Origin: Methylocella sp.
GTDB lineage: Bacteria > Pseudomonadota > Alphaproteobacteria > Rhizobiales > Beijerinckiaceae
Reading direction: 5' to 3'
DNA length: 64,000 nucleotides
Assembly: GCA_037200525.1 (NCBI GenBank)
Contig: JBBCGG010000001.1
Span: forward strand, 459,526-523,525
Below the pieces are notes generated by a model. The model did not search any database. It worked only from the letters and a program-made list of their open reading frames with translations, and had not been told where the DNA came from. Shown piece by piece: positions 1 to 9,424 of the stretch (positions are counted from its first letter, which is position 1; each line of letters starts with the position of its first letter). A program made the position numbers and the translations under genes.

Positions 1-403
1 GCTGTTCGTCACCGGCACCACGCTGAGCGTGCCTTCCCTGATGGGGTCGATCATGGCGATCGGCGTTGCTTCGGCAAACTCGATTTTGTTGGTCACCTTC
101 GCACGTGAGCAGCGCGAGGCTGGGATGAGCGCGTTCGAGGCCGCGTTGTCGGCTGGCACCACGCGACTTCGCCCGGTTCTGATGACAGCCGCCGCAATGA
201 TCGTCGGCATGATTCCAATGGCGATCGGCGGCCCCGGGGAAGAGCAGAATGCGGTGCTGGCGCGCGCGGTCATCGGCGGCGTCGCCGTCGGCACCATGAC
301 CACTTTGTTGTTTGTTCCGTTCCTCTATTCCGTGATCGGCCGTTTTGAACGGCTGGACTCGGAGGCCCATGCGGGCCCGGCTCATCAAGGAGCTTCGTCA
401 TGA
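1..403 (+). CDS. RND efflux pump, C-terminal end (partial)
   Basis: Only the last ~133 codons are present; the frame is open from base 2, so the gene starts before the window. The visible part is the end of an inner-membrane RND exchanger: the segment GSIMAIGVASANSILLV followed by FAREQREAG and a TRLRPVLMTAAAM stretch is the conserved TM10-TM12 region of HAE1-type pumps. The C-terminus closely resembles that of the complete RND gene at 2946-6137, indicating a paralogue. The stop codon overlaps the start of the next gene (ATGA), so pump and adaptor are probably translationally coupled. Substrate cannot be told from this fragment. Confidence 0.9.
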   Translation, partial: LFVTGTTLSVPSLMGSIMAIGVASANSILLVTFAREQREAGMSAFEAALSAGTTRLRPVLMTAAAMIVGMIPMAIGGPGEEQNAVLARAVIGGVAVGTMTTLLFVPFLYSVIGRFERLDSEAHAGPAHQGASS

Positions 404-1644
404 ACAGCATGCCACCAGACATAGCATTTAAGCCAGACGCTCCGGAGAATCCGAAAGGGCAGCAACCGGAAGACGGACGGAAGGGGCGCATAGCCCGGAT
501 GCTTGGTTTTGTCGCTGTCGCGACCGTAGCGGGACTGGTCGGCTTCGGCATCTGGAGCAAATCGAGCCGCAACGCCGATGCAGACGCCGTCCTGCAGGCG
601 CGCGAGAACGTGATTCCGAAGGTGCGCACCATGATTGCGCAGGAAGATACGAAGCCCCGCACGATTGAGCTGACGGGCAATATGGCGGCGTTCGATAGCG
701 CGACGATTTTTGCCCGCGCTACTGGCTATATCAGCGTCAGAAATGTCGATATCGGCAGCAAGATGCACAAAGGGGATGTGCTCGCGGTGATTGCCGCCCC
801 TGATCTCGATCAACAGCTCGCCCAGGCAAAGGCGCAGCTTGTGCAGTTCGATGCGGCTGTCCAGCAAGCGCAAGCCAATGCGGACCTCGGCCGCGTCACC
901 GACCAACGGACATCGCGGCTCGTCGCTCAAGGATGGTCGAGCGAGCAGCAAGGCGACAACGACAGGCTGACGTCGGCCTCTCGCGTGGCGGCGCTCGCGG
1001 TAGCGCGCGCAAATGTGCTGGCGCAGCAGGCCGCCGTGAATCGTTTAGAAGAGCTGACTCAATTCGAGCAGATCAAGGCCCCGTTCGATGGCGTGATTAC
1101 AAGCCGCCTCATCGATGTCGGCAGTCTCGTCGCCGCCGACGCGAACAACGGAACGCCTTTATTCTCGATCGCTCGCACCGACGTTCTGCGCGTGCAGGTC
1201 TTTGTGCCGCAAACCTTTACCTTTGGAATTTCGGACGGAGATGATGCAACGGCCACAGTGTCGGAATTGCCGGGCCAGGTGTTCCACGGCAAGGTCGCGC
1301 GCAACGCGAAAGCGCTGTCGGCTGGCACTCGCACGCTGCTGATGGAGGTCGACGTCGATAATAAGGACAGCGTGCTGTCGGCGGGTCTCTACAGCGTCAT
1401 CCATTTGCAGGTGCGCCGGATGAACCCGGTCATCGTCATTCCTTCGCAGGCGGTGATCTTCAATTCGGACGGGCTGAAGACGGCTGTTGTCTCGGATGGC
1501 AAGGTCGAACTCCGCAAGATCGATCTTGAATTGGACAATGGCGCCACCGTCGAGGTGAGGTCTGGGCTAAAGCCCGGCGATCAAATCATTCTCAGTCCGC
1601 CGGCGAACGTGACCAACGGCATGCGGGTCACAACGACAACCTGA
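400..1644 (+). CDS. RND periplasmic adaptor (HlyD/MFP family)
   Basis: 414 aa membrane-fusion protein that would link the upstream RND pump to an outer-membrane channel. One N-terminal hydrophobic segment (about residues 31-50) anchors it. It is followed by a lipoyl/barrel half (ATGYISVRNVDIGSKMHKGD), a long alpha-helical hairpin rich in Gln/Ala (about 130-220) and the second lipoyl half (IKAPFDGVI). The block from about residue 125 to 225 is nearly the same as that of the adaptor at 6151-7398, also at DNA level, so the two modules come from duplication. The start overlaps the pump stop codon by 4 bp. No outer-membrane factor gene is nearby, so a channel encoded elsewhere must be shared. Confidence 0.92.
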   Translation: MNSMPPDIAFKPDAPENPKGQQPEDGRKGRIARMLGFVAVATVAGLVGFGIWSKSSRNADADAVLQARENVIPKVRTMIAQEDTKPRTIELTGNMAAFDSATIFARATGYISVRNVDIGSKMHKGDVLAVIAAPDLDQQLAQAKAQLVQFDAAVQQAQANADLGRVTDQRTSRLVAQGWSSEQQGDNDRLTSASRVAALAVARANVLAQQAAVNRLEELTQFEQIKAPFDGVITSRLIDVGSLVAADANNGTPLFSIARTDVLRVQVFVPQTFTFGISDGDDATATVSELPGQVFHGKVARNAKALSAGTRTLLMEVDVDNKDSVLSAGLYSVIHLQVRRMNPVIVIPSQAVIFNSDGLKTAVVSDGKVELRKIDLELDNGATVEVRSGLKPGDQIILSPPANVTNGMRVTTTT

Positions 1645-1678
1645 GAGCGGGCGCGCAACCGATCCAACGGGAGTGGAG

Positions 1679-2689
1679 ATGGTTATTCAAACAATAAGAA
1701 AAGTCGAGCATGCGGAGATTCCAGGAAGCTCGCTCAAGGTTTCACGCGTCGCGCTCGGCGCCTGGGCCATAGGCGGTTGGATGTGGGGCGGGACCGATGA
1801 ATCCGAATCGATCGCCACTATCCGCGCCGCTCTGGAGCATGGCGTCAACGTCATTGATACGGCCCCGGTCTATGGGTTTGGCCGCTCAGAGGAAATCGTC
1901 GGCAAGGCTTTGGCTGAGGGCGGTCTGCGCGATGACGCCGTTATCGCCACAAAGGCCGGCCTTGAGTGGAAAGACGGCAAAGTCTTCCGCAACGCCAGCC
2001 GCGAGCGAATCATGCTCGAAATCGACGAGTCTCTGCGACGGCTTCGAACCGATCGCATCGATATCTATCAGATCCATTGGCCGGACCCGCTGGTCAAAAT
2101 GGAAGAAACCGCCGAGGCGATGAACGCCCTGTTGAAACAGGGAAAGATACGCGCCATCGGCGTCAGCAATTTCTCCGTCGATCAGATGGAGCAATTCCGC
2201 AAGGTTGCGCCGATACACGTGCTGCAGCCGCCCTACAATCTCTTTGAGCGCGGGATCGACGCGGACGTTCTGCCCTATTGCCTCAAAAACAATATTGCGA
2301 CCTTCGGTTATAGCGCGTTGTGCCGGGGTCTTCTGTCTGGGCGGATGAAGCCGGACACGGTTTTCTACGGCGACGATCTGCGCCGCAAAGAGCCGAAATT
2401 TCAGCAGCCAAGGTTTGGTCGCTATCTCGCAGCGGTGCGGCGGCTCGATGAGCTCGCAAAAGATCGCTTCGGCAAGCGCGTCATTGATCTGGCGGTCCGC
2501 TGGATGCTCGATCAGGGCATCACGACGGCGCTATGGGGCGCGCGCCATCCCGAGCAATTGCGGCCGGTGGATGACGTTTTCGGCTGGTCGCTCGATGCCT
2601 CCGCCAAAGCCGAGATCGACCGGATCCTGACGGCGGAGATCACCGATCCAGTCGGTCCTGAATTCATGGCGCCGCCGTCGCGAGGTTAA
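1679..2689 (+). CDS. aldo/keto reductase
   Basis: NAD(P)H-dependent oxidoreductase of the AKR superfamily, 336 aa from the chosen start. The catalytic tetrad is visible: Asp60 and Tyr65 (NVIDTAPVYG), Lys92 (IATKAG) and the His of YQIHWPD. The GVSNFS motif and a C-terminal WGARHPEQL cofactor-binding segment complete the barrel. An in-frame GTG lies 6 bp upstream, but ATG 1679 is preferred because ACGGGAG sits at a proper distance before it. It follows the adaptor gene by 34 bp and probably belongs to the same transcript. The substrate is unknown; its place between two RND modules suggests detoxification of carbonyl compounds, which is only inference. Confidence 0.9.
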   Translation: MVIQTIRKVEHAEIPGSSLKVSRVALGAWAIGGWMWGGTDESESIATIRAALEHGVNVIDTAPVYGFGRSEEIVGKALAEGGLRDDAVIATKAGLEWKDGKVFRNASRERIMLEIDESLRRLRTDRIDIYQIHWPDPLVKMEETAEAMNALLKQGKIRAIGVSNFSVDQMEQFRKVAPIHVLQPPYNLFERGIDADVLPYCLKNNIATFGYSALCRGLLSGRMKPDTVFYGDDLRRKEPKFQQPRFGRYLAAVRRLDELAKDRFGKRVIDLAVRWMLDQGITTALWGARHPEQLRPVDDVFGWSLDASAKAEIDRILTAEITDPVGPEFMAPPSRG

Positions 2690-2945
2690 AAGATCGCCAT
2701 CTTCATTTCAGTATAAAGTTTATGTTCTACTTTACCAAAGAGGTAAGTTGTTGCAGCGAGCGGCCGAAAACGAGTCTAGGAAACAAAGGCTCACAAGACT
2801 GCTCTAGTTAAAAGATATTCTAATGGGACTCTAGTCTAATTCACGTACATTTGATGACTGCGCCGTCGCTCGCTGGCGTCGCGCAACATCTTTCTAACGT
2901 GATCAGTACTAAAATGCGAAATGTTTGACAATCAAGGTCAGGTTC
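2690..2945. other. intergenic region before second RND module
   Basis: 256 bp, more AT-rich than its surroundings in its first half. It probably carries the promoter of the RND-HlyD pair starting at 2946. I see no convincing -35/-10 pair, no clear operator palindrome and no terminator hairpin. A TTG codon at 2925 opens the same frame as the pump, but the ATG at 2946 is better supported. Confidence 0.4.
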
Positions 2946-5900
2946 ATGACAGCCATTGTTCGATTAGCTCTTTCGCGCCCCTATACGTTTGTCGTCATGG
3001 CGATCCTGATCATGATTTTCGGCACGCTGTCGGCGGTCCGGACGCCGACCGATATTTTTCCGAATATCGGAATCCCGGTCATCAGCGTGGTTTGGAACTA
3101 TACGGGCTTGCCGCCGGACGATATGTCGGGCCGCATTATTTCGATCTATGAGCGAACCCTCACGACGACGGTCAATGACATCGAACATATCGAGTCGCAG
3201 TCGCTCGCCGGCTATGGCATCGTCAAGGTATACTTCCAGCCTACTGTGGACATCAGCGCCGCTCAGGCGCAGGTCACATCCATCTCTCAGACAATTTTGA
3301 AGCAGCTCCCGCCCGGCGTTACTCCGCCGCAGATTCTGTCCTATAATGCGTCGAGCGTGCCGATTATCCAGCTGGCGGTATCGAGCGACACCCTCTCTCA
3401 GACAGACCTCAACGACCTCGCTCAAAACTTCATTCGGCCCGCTCTCTCGACGATCGCAGGAGCCCAGTTGCCCTCCGTCTATGGCGGAATGATCCGACAG
3501 GTGCAGATCGATCTCGACCAGAAGGCGCTGCACGCCCACAATCTTTCGGCGACCGATATCGGCAACGCGCTCGCGCGGCAAAACCTGATCACCCCTGTCG
3601 GCACGGAAAAGATCGGTTCCTATGAATACACCATAGACCTCAATGACTCGCCCAAACAGCTGGACGATTTCAACAATCTGCCAATCAAGGTTGTCAACGG
3701 CGTTGTCGTCTTCATGCGCGACGTCGCTTTCGTCCACAACGGCTCGCCGCCGCAGACCAACGTCGTGCAGTTGGACGGCCGCAAGGGCGTGCTGATGTCG
3801 GTCTTGAAGAACGGCTCGGCGTCGACTCTCGACATCATCGCCGACGTCAAGGCGCGCTTGCCGGCGATTCAAGCCACCCTCCCGCCGGGAGTGACTCTCA
3901 AATTCGTCAGCGATCAATCCGGCTTCGTCACCTCCTCGGTGACCGCGGTCGTCCGCGAAGGTCTGATCGCGGCCACGTTGACCGGTCTCATGATCCTGGT
4001 TTTTCTCGGAAGCTGGCGCTCGACATTGATCATCACAGTATCGATCCCATTGGCGGTGCTCTCCTCGCTGATCGCCCTTTCGATTCTTGGTCAAACCATC
4101 AATGTGATGACGCTCGGCGGTTTGGCGCTTGCGGTCGGCATTTTGGTTGACGACGCTACGGTCACCATTGAAAACATCAATCGCCATATGGAGGAACTTG
4201 ACGAAGACATCTTGACGGCGATTACGCGCGGCGCGCACGAAATCATGCCGCCTGCAACGATTGCGCTATTTTGCATCTGCATCGCCTTCGTCCCGCTTCT
4301 TTCCCTCGGCGGAGTCGCCGGCTATCTGTTCCGGCCGCTGGCGATGGCGGTCGTCTTCGCGATGATCGCATCATACATTCTGACGTATACGCTGGTGCCG
4401 ACGATGGCGCATTTTCTCCTGCGCAACCAGCACCATCACATCGCGACGCATGGAGAGCCTGACGATCCGCCCGCCGCAGGCATTTTCTCCCGATTTCAAC
4501 GCAGATTCGAGCATCATTTCGAGCGGCTGCGGCAGGGTTATATGGGCCTGCTGCAACTGGCGCTGCAGCACCGTTTCTGGTTCGCAGGCGGTTTCCTCTG
4601 CTTTGCCGTGTTGTCTCTAGGCCTCGCGCCTTTTCTCGGACAGGATTTCTTTCCCTCCGTCGATGCGGGCGCGATCAAAATTCATATGCGCGCGCCGACA
4701 GGAACGCGAATCGAGGAAACGACCCTTCTGTCCGATGGGGTCGAGCAGAAGATCCGCGAAATCATTCCGCCGGACCGCGTCGCCAACATCGTCGACAATA
4801 TCGGCCTACCGATCAGCGGCATTAATATTTCATACGGAAATTCCGGAACCATCGGCGTTTTCGATGACGACATATTGATAACCCTTAACGAAGGCCCGAC
4901 CCCCACGAGCGAGTATGTGAAGATTCTACGCGAGAAACTGCCGAGGGCGTTCCCCGGCGCGACTTTCTCGTTCCTTCCCGCCGATATCGTCAGCCAGATT
5001 CTCAATTTCGGTTCGCCGGCGCCTCTCGACGTTCAGATCGCCGGCGCTGACCTCAACGCGAGCCGGACCTTTGCGAAGAAGCTGCTTGCGAAGATCCGTC
5101 ATATCCCGGGCATCGCGGATCCACGCATTCAAGAGGAGTTCCAGAATCCCGCCCTCAAGGTCGAATTCAACCGCGAATTCGCCGGCGTCGTGGGGCTGAC
5201 TGAAGGCGACGCCTCGACCAGCATTCAAGCGACGCTCTCCGGCAGCACTCAGACAGCGCCGACCTATTGGCTGAATCCGACCAATGGCGTCTCGTATCCG
5301 GTTTCGATCCAGACGCCGCAATATGACATCGATACTCTTGGAGAGCTGAACAATTTGCCGCTGACGGCCGATAACTCGACTCAATTGCTGGGCGGCCTCG
5401 CGACCCTCTCACCGGAGCCGCTCGACGCCGTCGTCACGCACTATAATATCCGGTCCACCGTGAACATCTATGCGACGACGCAGAATCGCGATCTCGGCGG
5501 AGTTGCCGCCGATATCGAAAAGATCGTCAACGACGCCCGCGCGGATCTCCCGAGAGGCTCAACCGTCGTCATCCGCGGCCAGGCCGCCACCATGACAAGC
5601 GCCTACATGCAATTGTTTATCGGCTTGGCCTTCTCCATCGTGCTGATCTATCTCCTGATCGTCGTCAACTTCCAGTCCTGGCTCGATCCTTTCGTGATCA
5701 TCATGGCGCTTCCAGCCGCATTGGCCGGCATCGTGTGGATGCTGTTCATCACTCACACCAGCCTGTCGGTGCCCGCCCTAACTGGCGCAATCATGTGCAT
5801 GGGCGTCGCCACGGCGAACAGCATTCTCGTCGTCAGCTTTGCGCGTGAACAGCTTGCTGAGGGAAAAGACGTAGTGACCGCCGCGCTGGCGGCGGGCGCA

Positions 5901-6137
5901 ACCCGCTTCAGGCCCGTGCTCATGACTGCGCTCGCCATGATCATCGGCATGGCGCCGATGGCTATCGAGCCCGGACAAAATTCGCCACTTGGACGCGCCG
6001 TCATCGGCGGTCTTCTGTTTGCGACCATCGCGACGCTATTGTTCGTGCCTACAGTGTTCGGCATCGCGCATGGACGCAAAGTCGTCAACCAAGCCAAGGC
6101 AGCGGAGCCGCTCTCCGGCCTGCCATCCCATGCCTGA
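2946..6137 (+). CDS. RND efflux pump inner-membrane subunit
   Basis: 1063 aa, the usual size for a proton-driven RND exchanger. Transmembrane helix 1 follows the start directly (ALSRPYTFVVMAILIMIFG), then the porter domain (FPNIGIPVISVVWNYTGLPPDDM), the central helix bundle with the proton-relay aspartates in GILVDDATVTIEN, a second porter/docking domain, and the C-terminal bundle with MCMGVATANSILVVSFAREQ. The start at ATG 2946 is chosen over TTG 2925 because AAGGTCAGG precedes it and the protein then begins like the family. The adaptor follows 13 bp downstream. Pump-before-adaptor order matches the truncated first module. The branch looks like efflux or metal-tolerance pumps, but the substrate is not readable. 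Confidence 0.94.
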   Translation: MTAIVRLALSRPYTFVVMAILIMIFGTLSAVRTPTDIFPNIGIPVISVVWNYTGLPPDDMSGRIISIYERTLTTTVNDIEHIESQSLAGYGIVKVYFQPTVDISAAQAQVTSISQTILKQLPPGVTPPQILSYNASSVPIIQLAVSSDTLSQTDLNDLAQNFIRPALSTIAGAQLPSVYGGMIRQVQIDLDQKALHAHNLSATDIGNALARQNLITPVGTEKIGSYEYTIDLNDSPKQLDDFNNLPIKVVNGVVVFMRDVAFVHNGSPPQTNVVQLDGRKGVLMSVLKNGSASTLDIIADVKARLPAIQATLPPGVTLKFVSDQSGFVTSSVTAVVREGLIAATLTGLMILVFLGSWRSTLIITVSIPLAVLSSLIALSILGQTINVMTLGGLALAVGILVDDATVTIENINRHMEELDEDILTAITRGAHEIMPPATIALFCICIAFVPLLSLGGVAGYLFRPLAMAVVFAMIASYILTYTLVPTMAHFLLRNQHHHIATHGEPDDPPAAGIFSRFQRRFEHHFERLRQGYMGLLQLALQHRFWFAGGFLCFAVLSLGLAPFLGQDFFPSVDAGAIKIHMRAPTGTRIEETTLLSDGVEQKIREIIPPDRVANIVDNIGLPISGINISYGNSGTIGVFDDDILITLNEGPTPTSEYVKILREKLPRAFPGATFSFLPADIVSQILNFGSPAPLDVQIAGADLNASRTFAKKLLAKIRHIPGIADPRIQEEFQNPALKVEFNREFAGVVGLTEGDASTSIQATLSGSTQTAPTYWLNPTNGVSYPVSIQTPQYDIDTLGELNNLPLTADNSTQLLGGLATLSPEPLDAVVTHYNIRSTVNIYATTQNRDLGGVAADIEKIVNDARADLPRGSTVVIRGQAATMTSAYMQLFIGLAFSIVLIYLLIVVNFQSWLDPFVIIMALPAALAGIVWMLFITHTSLSVPALTGAIMCMGVATANSILVVSFAREQLAEGKDVVTAALAAGATRFRPVLMTALAMIIGMAPMAIEPGQNSPLGRAVIGGLLFATIATLLFVPTVFGIAHGRKVVNQAKAAEPLSGLPSHA

Positions 6138-6150
6138 CCCGGAGCGATTT

Positions 6151-7398
6151 ATGTCTTCCGACTCACCCATGCCGTCTCGCAAGCCGCGTCGCGTTTTGTT
6201 GATACTCTGCGTTATCGGTGTCGGCGCCATCGGTCTCGCCGCCTCCGGCATCATCGACCGCGCGAGAAGCACGCAGGAGCTCAAGACCTGGACCAACTCC
6301 CAGGCGATTCCAACGGTCCAGGTAATCCAACCTGAACGCGGACCGGTTGAAGAGCAGCTAATCTTGCCTGGCACCGTGAACGCCTATTACACCGGTTCGC
6401 TTTTTGCCCGCGCCAGCGGCTATATCACCGGCTGGTATAAGGACATCGGCACGCATGTTAAAAAAGGAGAGGTGCTGGCGCTGATTGCGGCCCCCGATCT
6501 CGATCAGCAGCTTGCCGAAGCGAAGGCGCAGCTCGTCCAGTTCCAGGCGGCGGTTCAGCAAGCGCAGGCCAATGCGGATCTTGGCCGAGTGACCGACCAA
6601 CGAACATCGCGGCTCGTCGCTCAGGGATGGTCCAGCGCGCAGCAAGGCGACACCGATCGGCTGACGTCGGCATCGCGCGCGGCGGCGCTTGAGGTCGCCC
6701 GCGGGAATGCGATGGCGCAGCAGGCTGTGGTAAACCGGCTTGAGGAACTAACTCAGTTTGAGCAAATCAAGGCGCCTTTCGATGGCATCCTGACGATGCG
6801 AACGGTCGATATAGGCGATCTCGTCAATGCCGGCGGCAACTCGGGCAGAGCCTTGTTCCAAGTCTGCGATATCCATCGCATGCGCATTTATGTGAATGTA
6901 CCGCAGGCATTTCTCGGCGAGATGAAGCCGGGCATCAAGGCGACGCTGCATCTGCCCGGCCAGCAAGAAACATTCGAAGCGGAACTGGTCTCGACATCAA
7001 ATGCGCTTGCTGAAAATTCTCGAACTGCTTTGATCGAATTGCAATCGGACAATCCCGACGGAAAACTTTGGCCGGGCGCCTTTACCGAGGTCCATTTTCA
7101 TATTCCCTCCGACCCGAACACCATGCGCGTACCGGCCACCGCGCTTGTCTTCGGCGCACATGGAATGCGCGTGGCTTTAGTAGATGTCAGCAACAAAGTC
7201 GTGCTTAAATCAGTGACCCTCGGGCGCAACCTTGGGAACAAGGTCGAGATTCAATCTGGGGTTTCGTTGTCCGACCGTCTAATCGACAATCCGCAGGAGT
7301 CGATCGAATCGGGCGACCTCGTCCAGATCGCCCAGGCGAACACGAAAGCGGTCGCAACGGCGGAAAAAGCGGACCCAATCGCTAAAAAAAGCGAATGA
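6151..7398 (+). CDS. RND periplasmic adaptor (HlyD/MFP family), paralogue
   Basis: 415 aa from ATG 6151; the open frame continues far upstream inside the pump gene, but GGAGCG five bases before 6151 marks this start. N-terminal membrane anchor (about residues 12-32, RRVLLILCVIGVGAIGLAASG), lipoyl half with SGYITGWYKDIGTHVKKGE, helical hairpin, then IKAPFDGILTMRTVDIGD. The hairpin region is close to identical to that of the 400-1644 adaptor (shared NADLGRVTDQRTSRLVAQGW), while the rest has diverged. This suggests either recent gene conversion or strong constraint on the channel-contacting tip. It pairs with the pump at 2946-6137. Confidence 0.92.
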   Translation: MSSDSPMPSRKPRRVLLILCVIGVGAIGLAASGIIDRARSTQELKTWTNSQAIPTVQVIQPERGPVEEQLILPGTVNAYYTGSLFARASGYITGWYKDIGTHVKKGEVLALIAAPDLDQQLAEAKAQLVQFQAAVQQAQANADLGRVTDQRTSRLVAQGWSSAQQGDTDRLTSASRAAALEVARGNAMAQQAVVNRLEELTQFEQIKAPFDGILTMRTVDIGDLVNAGGNSGRALFQVCDIHRMRIYVNVPQAFLGEMKPGIKATLHLPGQQETFEAELVSTSNALAENSRTALIELQSDNPDGKLWPGAFTEVHFHIPSDPNTMRVPATALVFGAHGMRVALVDVSNKVVLKSVTLGRNLGNKVEIQSGVSLSDRLIDNPQESIESGDLVQIAQANTKAVATAEKADPIAKKSE

Positions 7399-7564
7399 GA
7401 CGCGCCTCATGACAATGTCGAATCTTTTTGAGGGCCGAAGATGAGGGGCGAAAGGGTCGCGGGCCAAATCGCATCCGTTGAAATGCATATCGACGCAGAA
7501 CGATTCCTAGGCCGTGGTGACGAATTCGGCGTTTGAGGGATTCTCGCGAGGATCTTTCCATGAT

Positions 7565-7594
7565 TCAAGGCTGATTTTTGGAGATCAGCCTTGA
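7565..7594 (+). promoter_or_regulatory. stem-loop over the transposase start site
   Basis: Perfect 10-bp stem (TCAAGGCTGA / TCAGCCTTGA) with a 10-base loop. The loop holds the GGAG ribosome-binding site and the right arm ends on the A of the transposase ATG. Such a fold would hide the start codon in long read-through transcripts. The same structure is at 26266-26295 in copy B. Confidence 0.55.
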
Positions 7595-8360
7595 TGATTC
7601 GGGATGTCGATGCGCTGCGAGACGATCAATGGGAGCGGCTTTGTGATCTTGTGCCAGGCGGAAGAGCCGGCCAGCGCGGGCCGCGCTGCGACAATCGACG
7701 CTTCGTCGACGCGCTGTTATGGATGGCCCGCTCGGGCGGCCGCTGGCGCGATCTGCCCGAACGCTTCGGCGACCATCAGGCGGTGAAACGCCGCTACTAT
7801 CGCTGGATCGAGCGCGGCGCCTTGGACGGATTTCTTGAGGCATTCACCGCCGAGGCCGATCTCGAATGGCTGATGATCGACTCAACAATCGTGCGCGCCC
7901 ATCAGCACGCGGCCGGCGCAAGGATCGCCAAAGGGGGGCGGATGCCCAAGGCCTGGGCCGCTCTCGCGGTGGTTTGAGCACCAAAATCCACGCCGCGACA
8001 GACGCACTCGGCAACCCCGTTCGGCTCCTTCTCGGACCTGGGCAGCGCAACGACATCACAAAAGCGCACGCCCTGATCGAAGGCTTTGCGGCCGATGCGA
8101 TCATCGCCGATAAAGGTTATGACGCCAATCACTTGCGCAAGGCTGTTCTTATGCGTGAGGCTGAGCCGGTGATCCCATCAAAATCCAATCGCCGCGCGCC
8201 GCTCCCCTACGACAAGGCGCTCTACAAGGAGCGCAATCTCGTCGAGCGTTTCTTCAATAAACTGAAGCAGTTCCGGCGCGTCGCAACCCGATACGACAAG
8301 CTCCTCGCAAACTACCGAGGCTTCGTATTGCTCGCCGCTATTGCTATCATGCTCAGGTAA
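7594..8360 (+). CDS. IS5-family transposase made by -1 frameshift
   Basis: DDE transposase of the inserted element. The first frame (7594-7977) holds the N-terminal DUF4096-like part and the first catalytic Asp (LMIDSTIVRAH). The second frame (ending 8360) holds DALGNPVRLLL, the second Asp (IADKGYDANHL) and the Glu of ERNLVERFFNKLKQ. The frames overlap at a run of six G (7933-7938, after AAA). Slipping back one base there joins KGG to ADAQGLGRSRGG and gives a 255-aa protein, the usual size. The divided arrangement is typical of IS427-group elements, so it is most likely programmed rather than damage. Confidence 0.88.
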
Positions 8361-8611
8361 TTCGTCACTACTGCCTAGCGTGCGGGCAAGCCGAGACATG
8401 ATCGCGCTCCGGTAGTTTGCGCAAGCAGCGACCGAAGAAAAGGCCCCGTGAAAGATGGGGTAGGAAGCGCCGCAAAAATATGCGATCGAAAAGTCGGTCA
8501 ATGAAGCATTTGAAAGCGGGGCCCTGATCGCCCCTCCTCGCGCATAGGTTTGAGGCCTCGCGCCGATGCGCGTCCCCTCGATCAAATAAGCGAGGCCGAG
8601 AAAGAGATGCG

Positions 8612-9088
8612 ATGAGCGCCCATCAGTATTCGTTCAAGACGATCGACGGCAATCCTCTGCCCCTCGCTTCGTTCAAAGGCAAAGCGGTTCTGATCGTCAA
8701 CACGGCCTCCGCCTGTGGGCTAACGCCGCAATATGAGGCGCTCGAGGCGCTTTATCGGCGGTATCGCGATTTTGGTTTTGTCGTACTTGGCGTTCCGGCC
8801 AATGATTTTGGCAAGCAGGAGCCTGGAACGGAAGCCGAGATCAGAACCTTCTGCACGATGAAATTTGACATCGATTTCCCGCTCGCCTCCAAAGAGACCG
8901 TCATCGGCGAGCATGCGCATCCGTTTTATAGATGGGTCGTGAACCAGCTTGGCGAGGACGCCGCGCCGAAGTGGAATTTTCACAAATATCTGATCGGCAA
9001 GGACGGCGGCATTGCCGGCGTGTTTGGATCGCGCACTGTCCCCGACGCGCCGGAAGTCATTGCCGCAATTGAAGCGGCCCTCGCGTAA
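8612..9088 (+). CDS. glutathione peroxidase family thiol peroxidase
   Basis: 158 aa, the normal bacterial GPx size. It reduces hydroperoxides with thioredoxin or glutathione. Visible catalytic residues are Cys35 in NTASACGLTPQY (peroxidatic), Gln69 in FGKQEPGT, and Trp121-Asn122 in PKWNFHKYL. The family motif PCNQF is VPANDF here, so the Cys usual at that place is missing; Cys81 (TFCTMKF) could serve as the resolving Cys. The start ATG 8612 has GAAAGAG upstream. It stands alone after IS copy A, which may have separated it from its original promoter region. Confidence 0.92.
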   Translation: MSAHQYSFKTIDGNPLPLASFKGKAVLIVNTASACGLTPQYEALEALYRRYRDFGFVVLGVPANDFGKQEPGTEAEIRTFCTMKFDIDFPLASKETVIGEHAHPFYRWVVNQLGEDAAPKWNFHKYLIGKDGGIAGVFGSRTVPDAPEVIAAIEAALA

Positions 9089-9424
9089 GGCCCCCGCTCA
9101 ACAATAGCGCGTCGCTTATAGCTATTGCATCCTTGCGTTGAGCTTTGGCGTTAGCCACAGCGTTTGACGGCGATGGCTACAAGGTCGGCGCCTCCCTGCC
9201 GGATGCCCTTCGGCGCGCGCAGACGTTCAATATTCCGCGCTGATTTCATCTTGCGCCCGCCGACGCAATTCCGCGCCCGAGATAATTGCCGAAGCAACTC
9301 GCCTTCGCGATGCGACGCTGCGAAGGGACGAGGTCGAAGCGATTCCGGGATCAAAAAATCCTCCGCCTCGACAATCCGACTGGAGCAGGCGCCGACAAGG
9401 TCGCCATGCTCCCAACTGTGGAGT
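9089..9424. other. intergenic, no recognised gene
   Basis: 336 bp between the GPx gene and the 3' end of a minus-strand RND pump. The minus strand has an open stretch of about 90 codons (roughly 9427-9151) with no good start, no ribosome-binding site and no family I recognise; it may be a decayed 3' gene fragment. No terminator hairpin was seen. Confidence 0.35.

Larger units (their letters stand above)
7511..8374 (+). mobile_element. IS5-family insertion sequence (IS427-like), copy A
   Basis: 864 bp element with imperfect 17-bp terminal inverted repeats: left GCCGTGGTGACGAATTC, right (read inward on the other strand) GCAGTAGTGACGAATTA. CTAG lies directly outside both ends (7507-7510 and 8375-8378), consistent with insertion at a CTAG target and its duplication. 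It carries one transposase split over two frames. A second copy lies at 26212-27075 in the same orientation; the two differ only at two positions near the left end (G/T in the repeat, and A/G about 20 bp further in). No gene interrupted by this copy can be recognised in the flanks 7399-7510 and 8379-8611. Confidence 0.93.

Noticed and set aside
2964-4238. 424-codon open frame on the minus strand inside the RND gene
   Set aside because: Arg/Asp/His-rich shadow of a well-supported pump gene on the other strand; no start signal and no family.
7511-8374. Transposase split read as a dead, frameshifted gene
   Set aside because: Both copies share the same split at a G6 slip site and the joined product has all catalytic residues; programmed frameshifting is the better reading.
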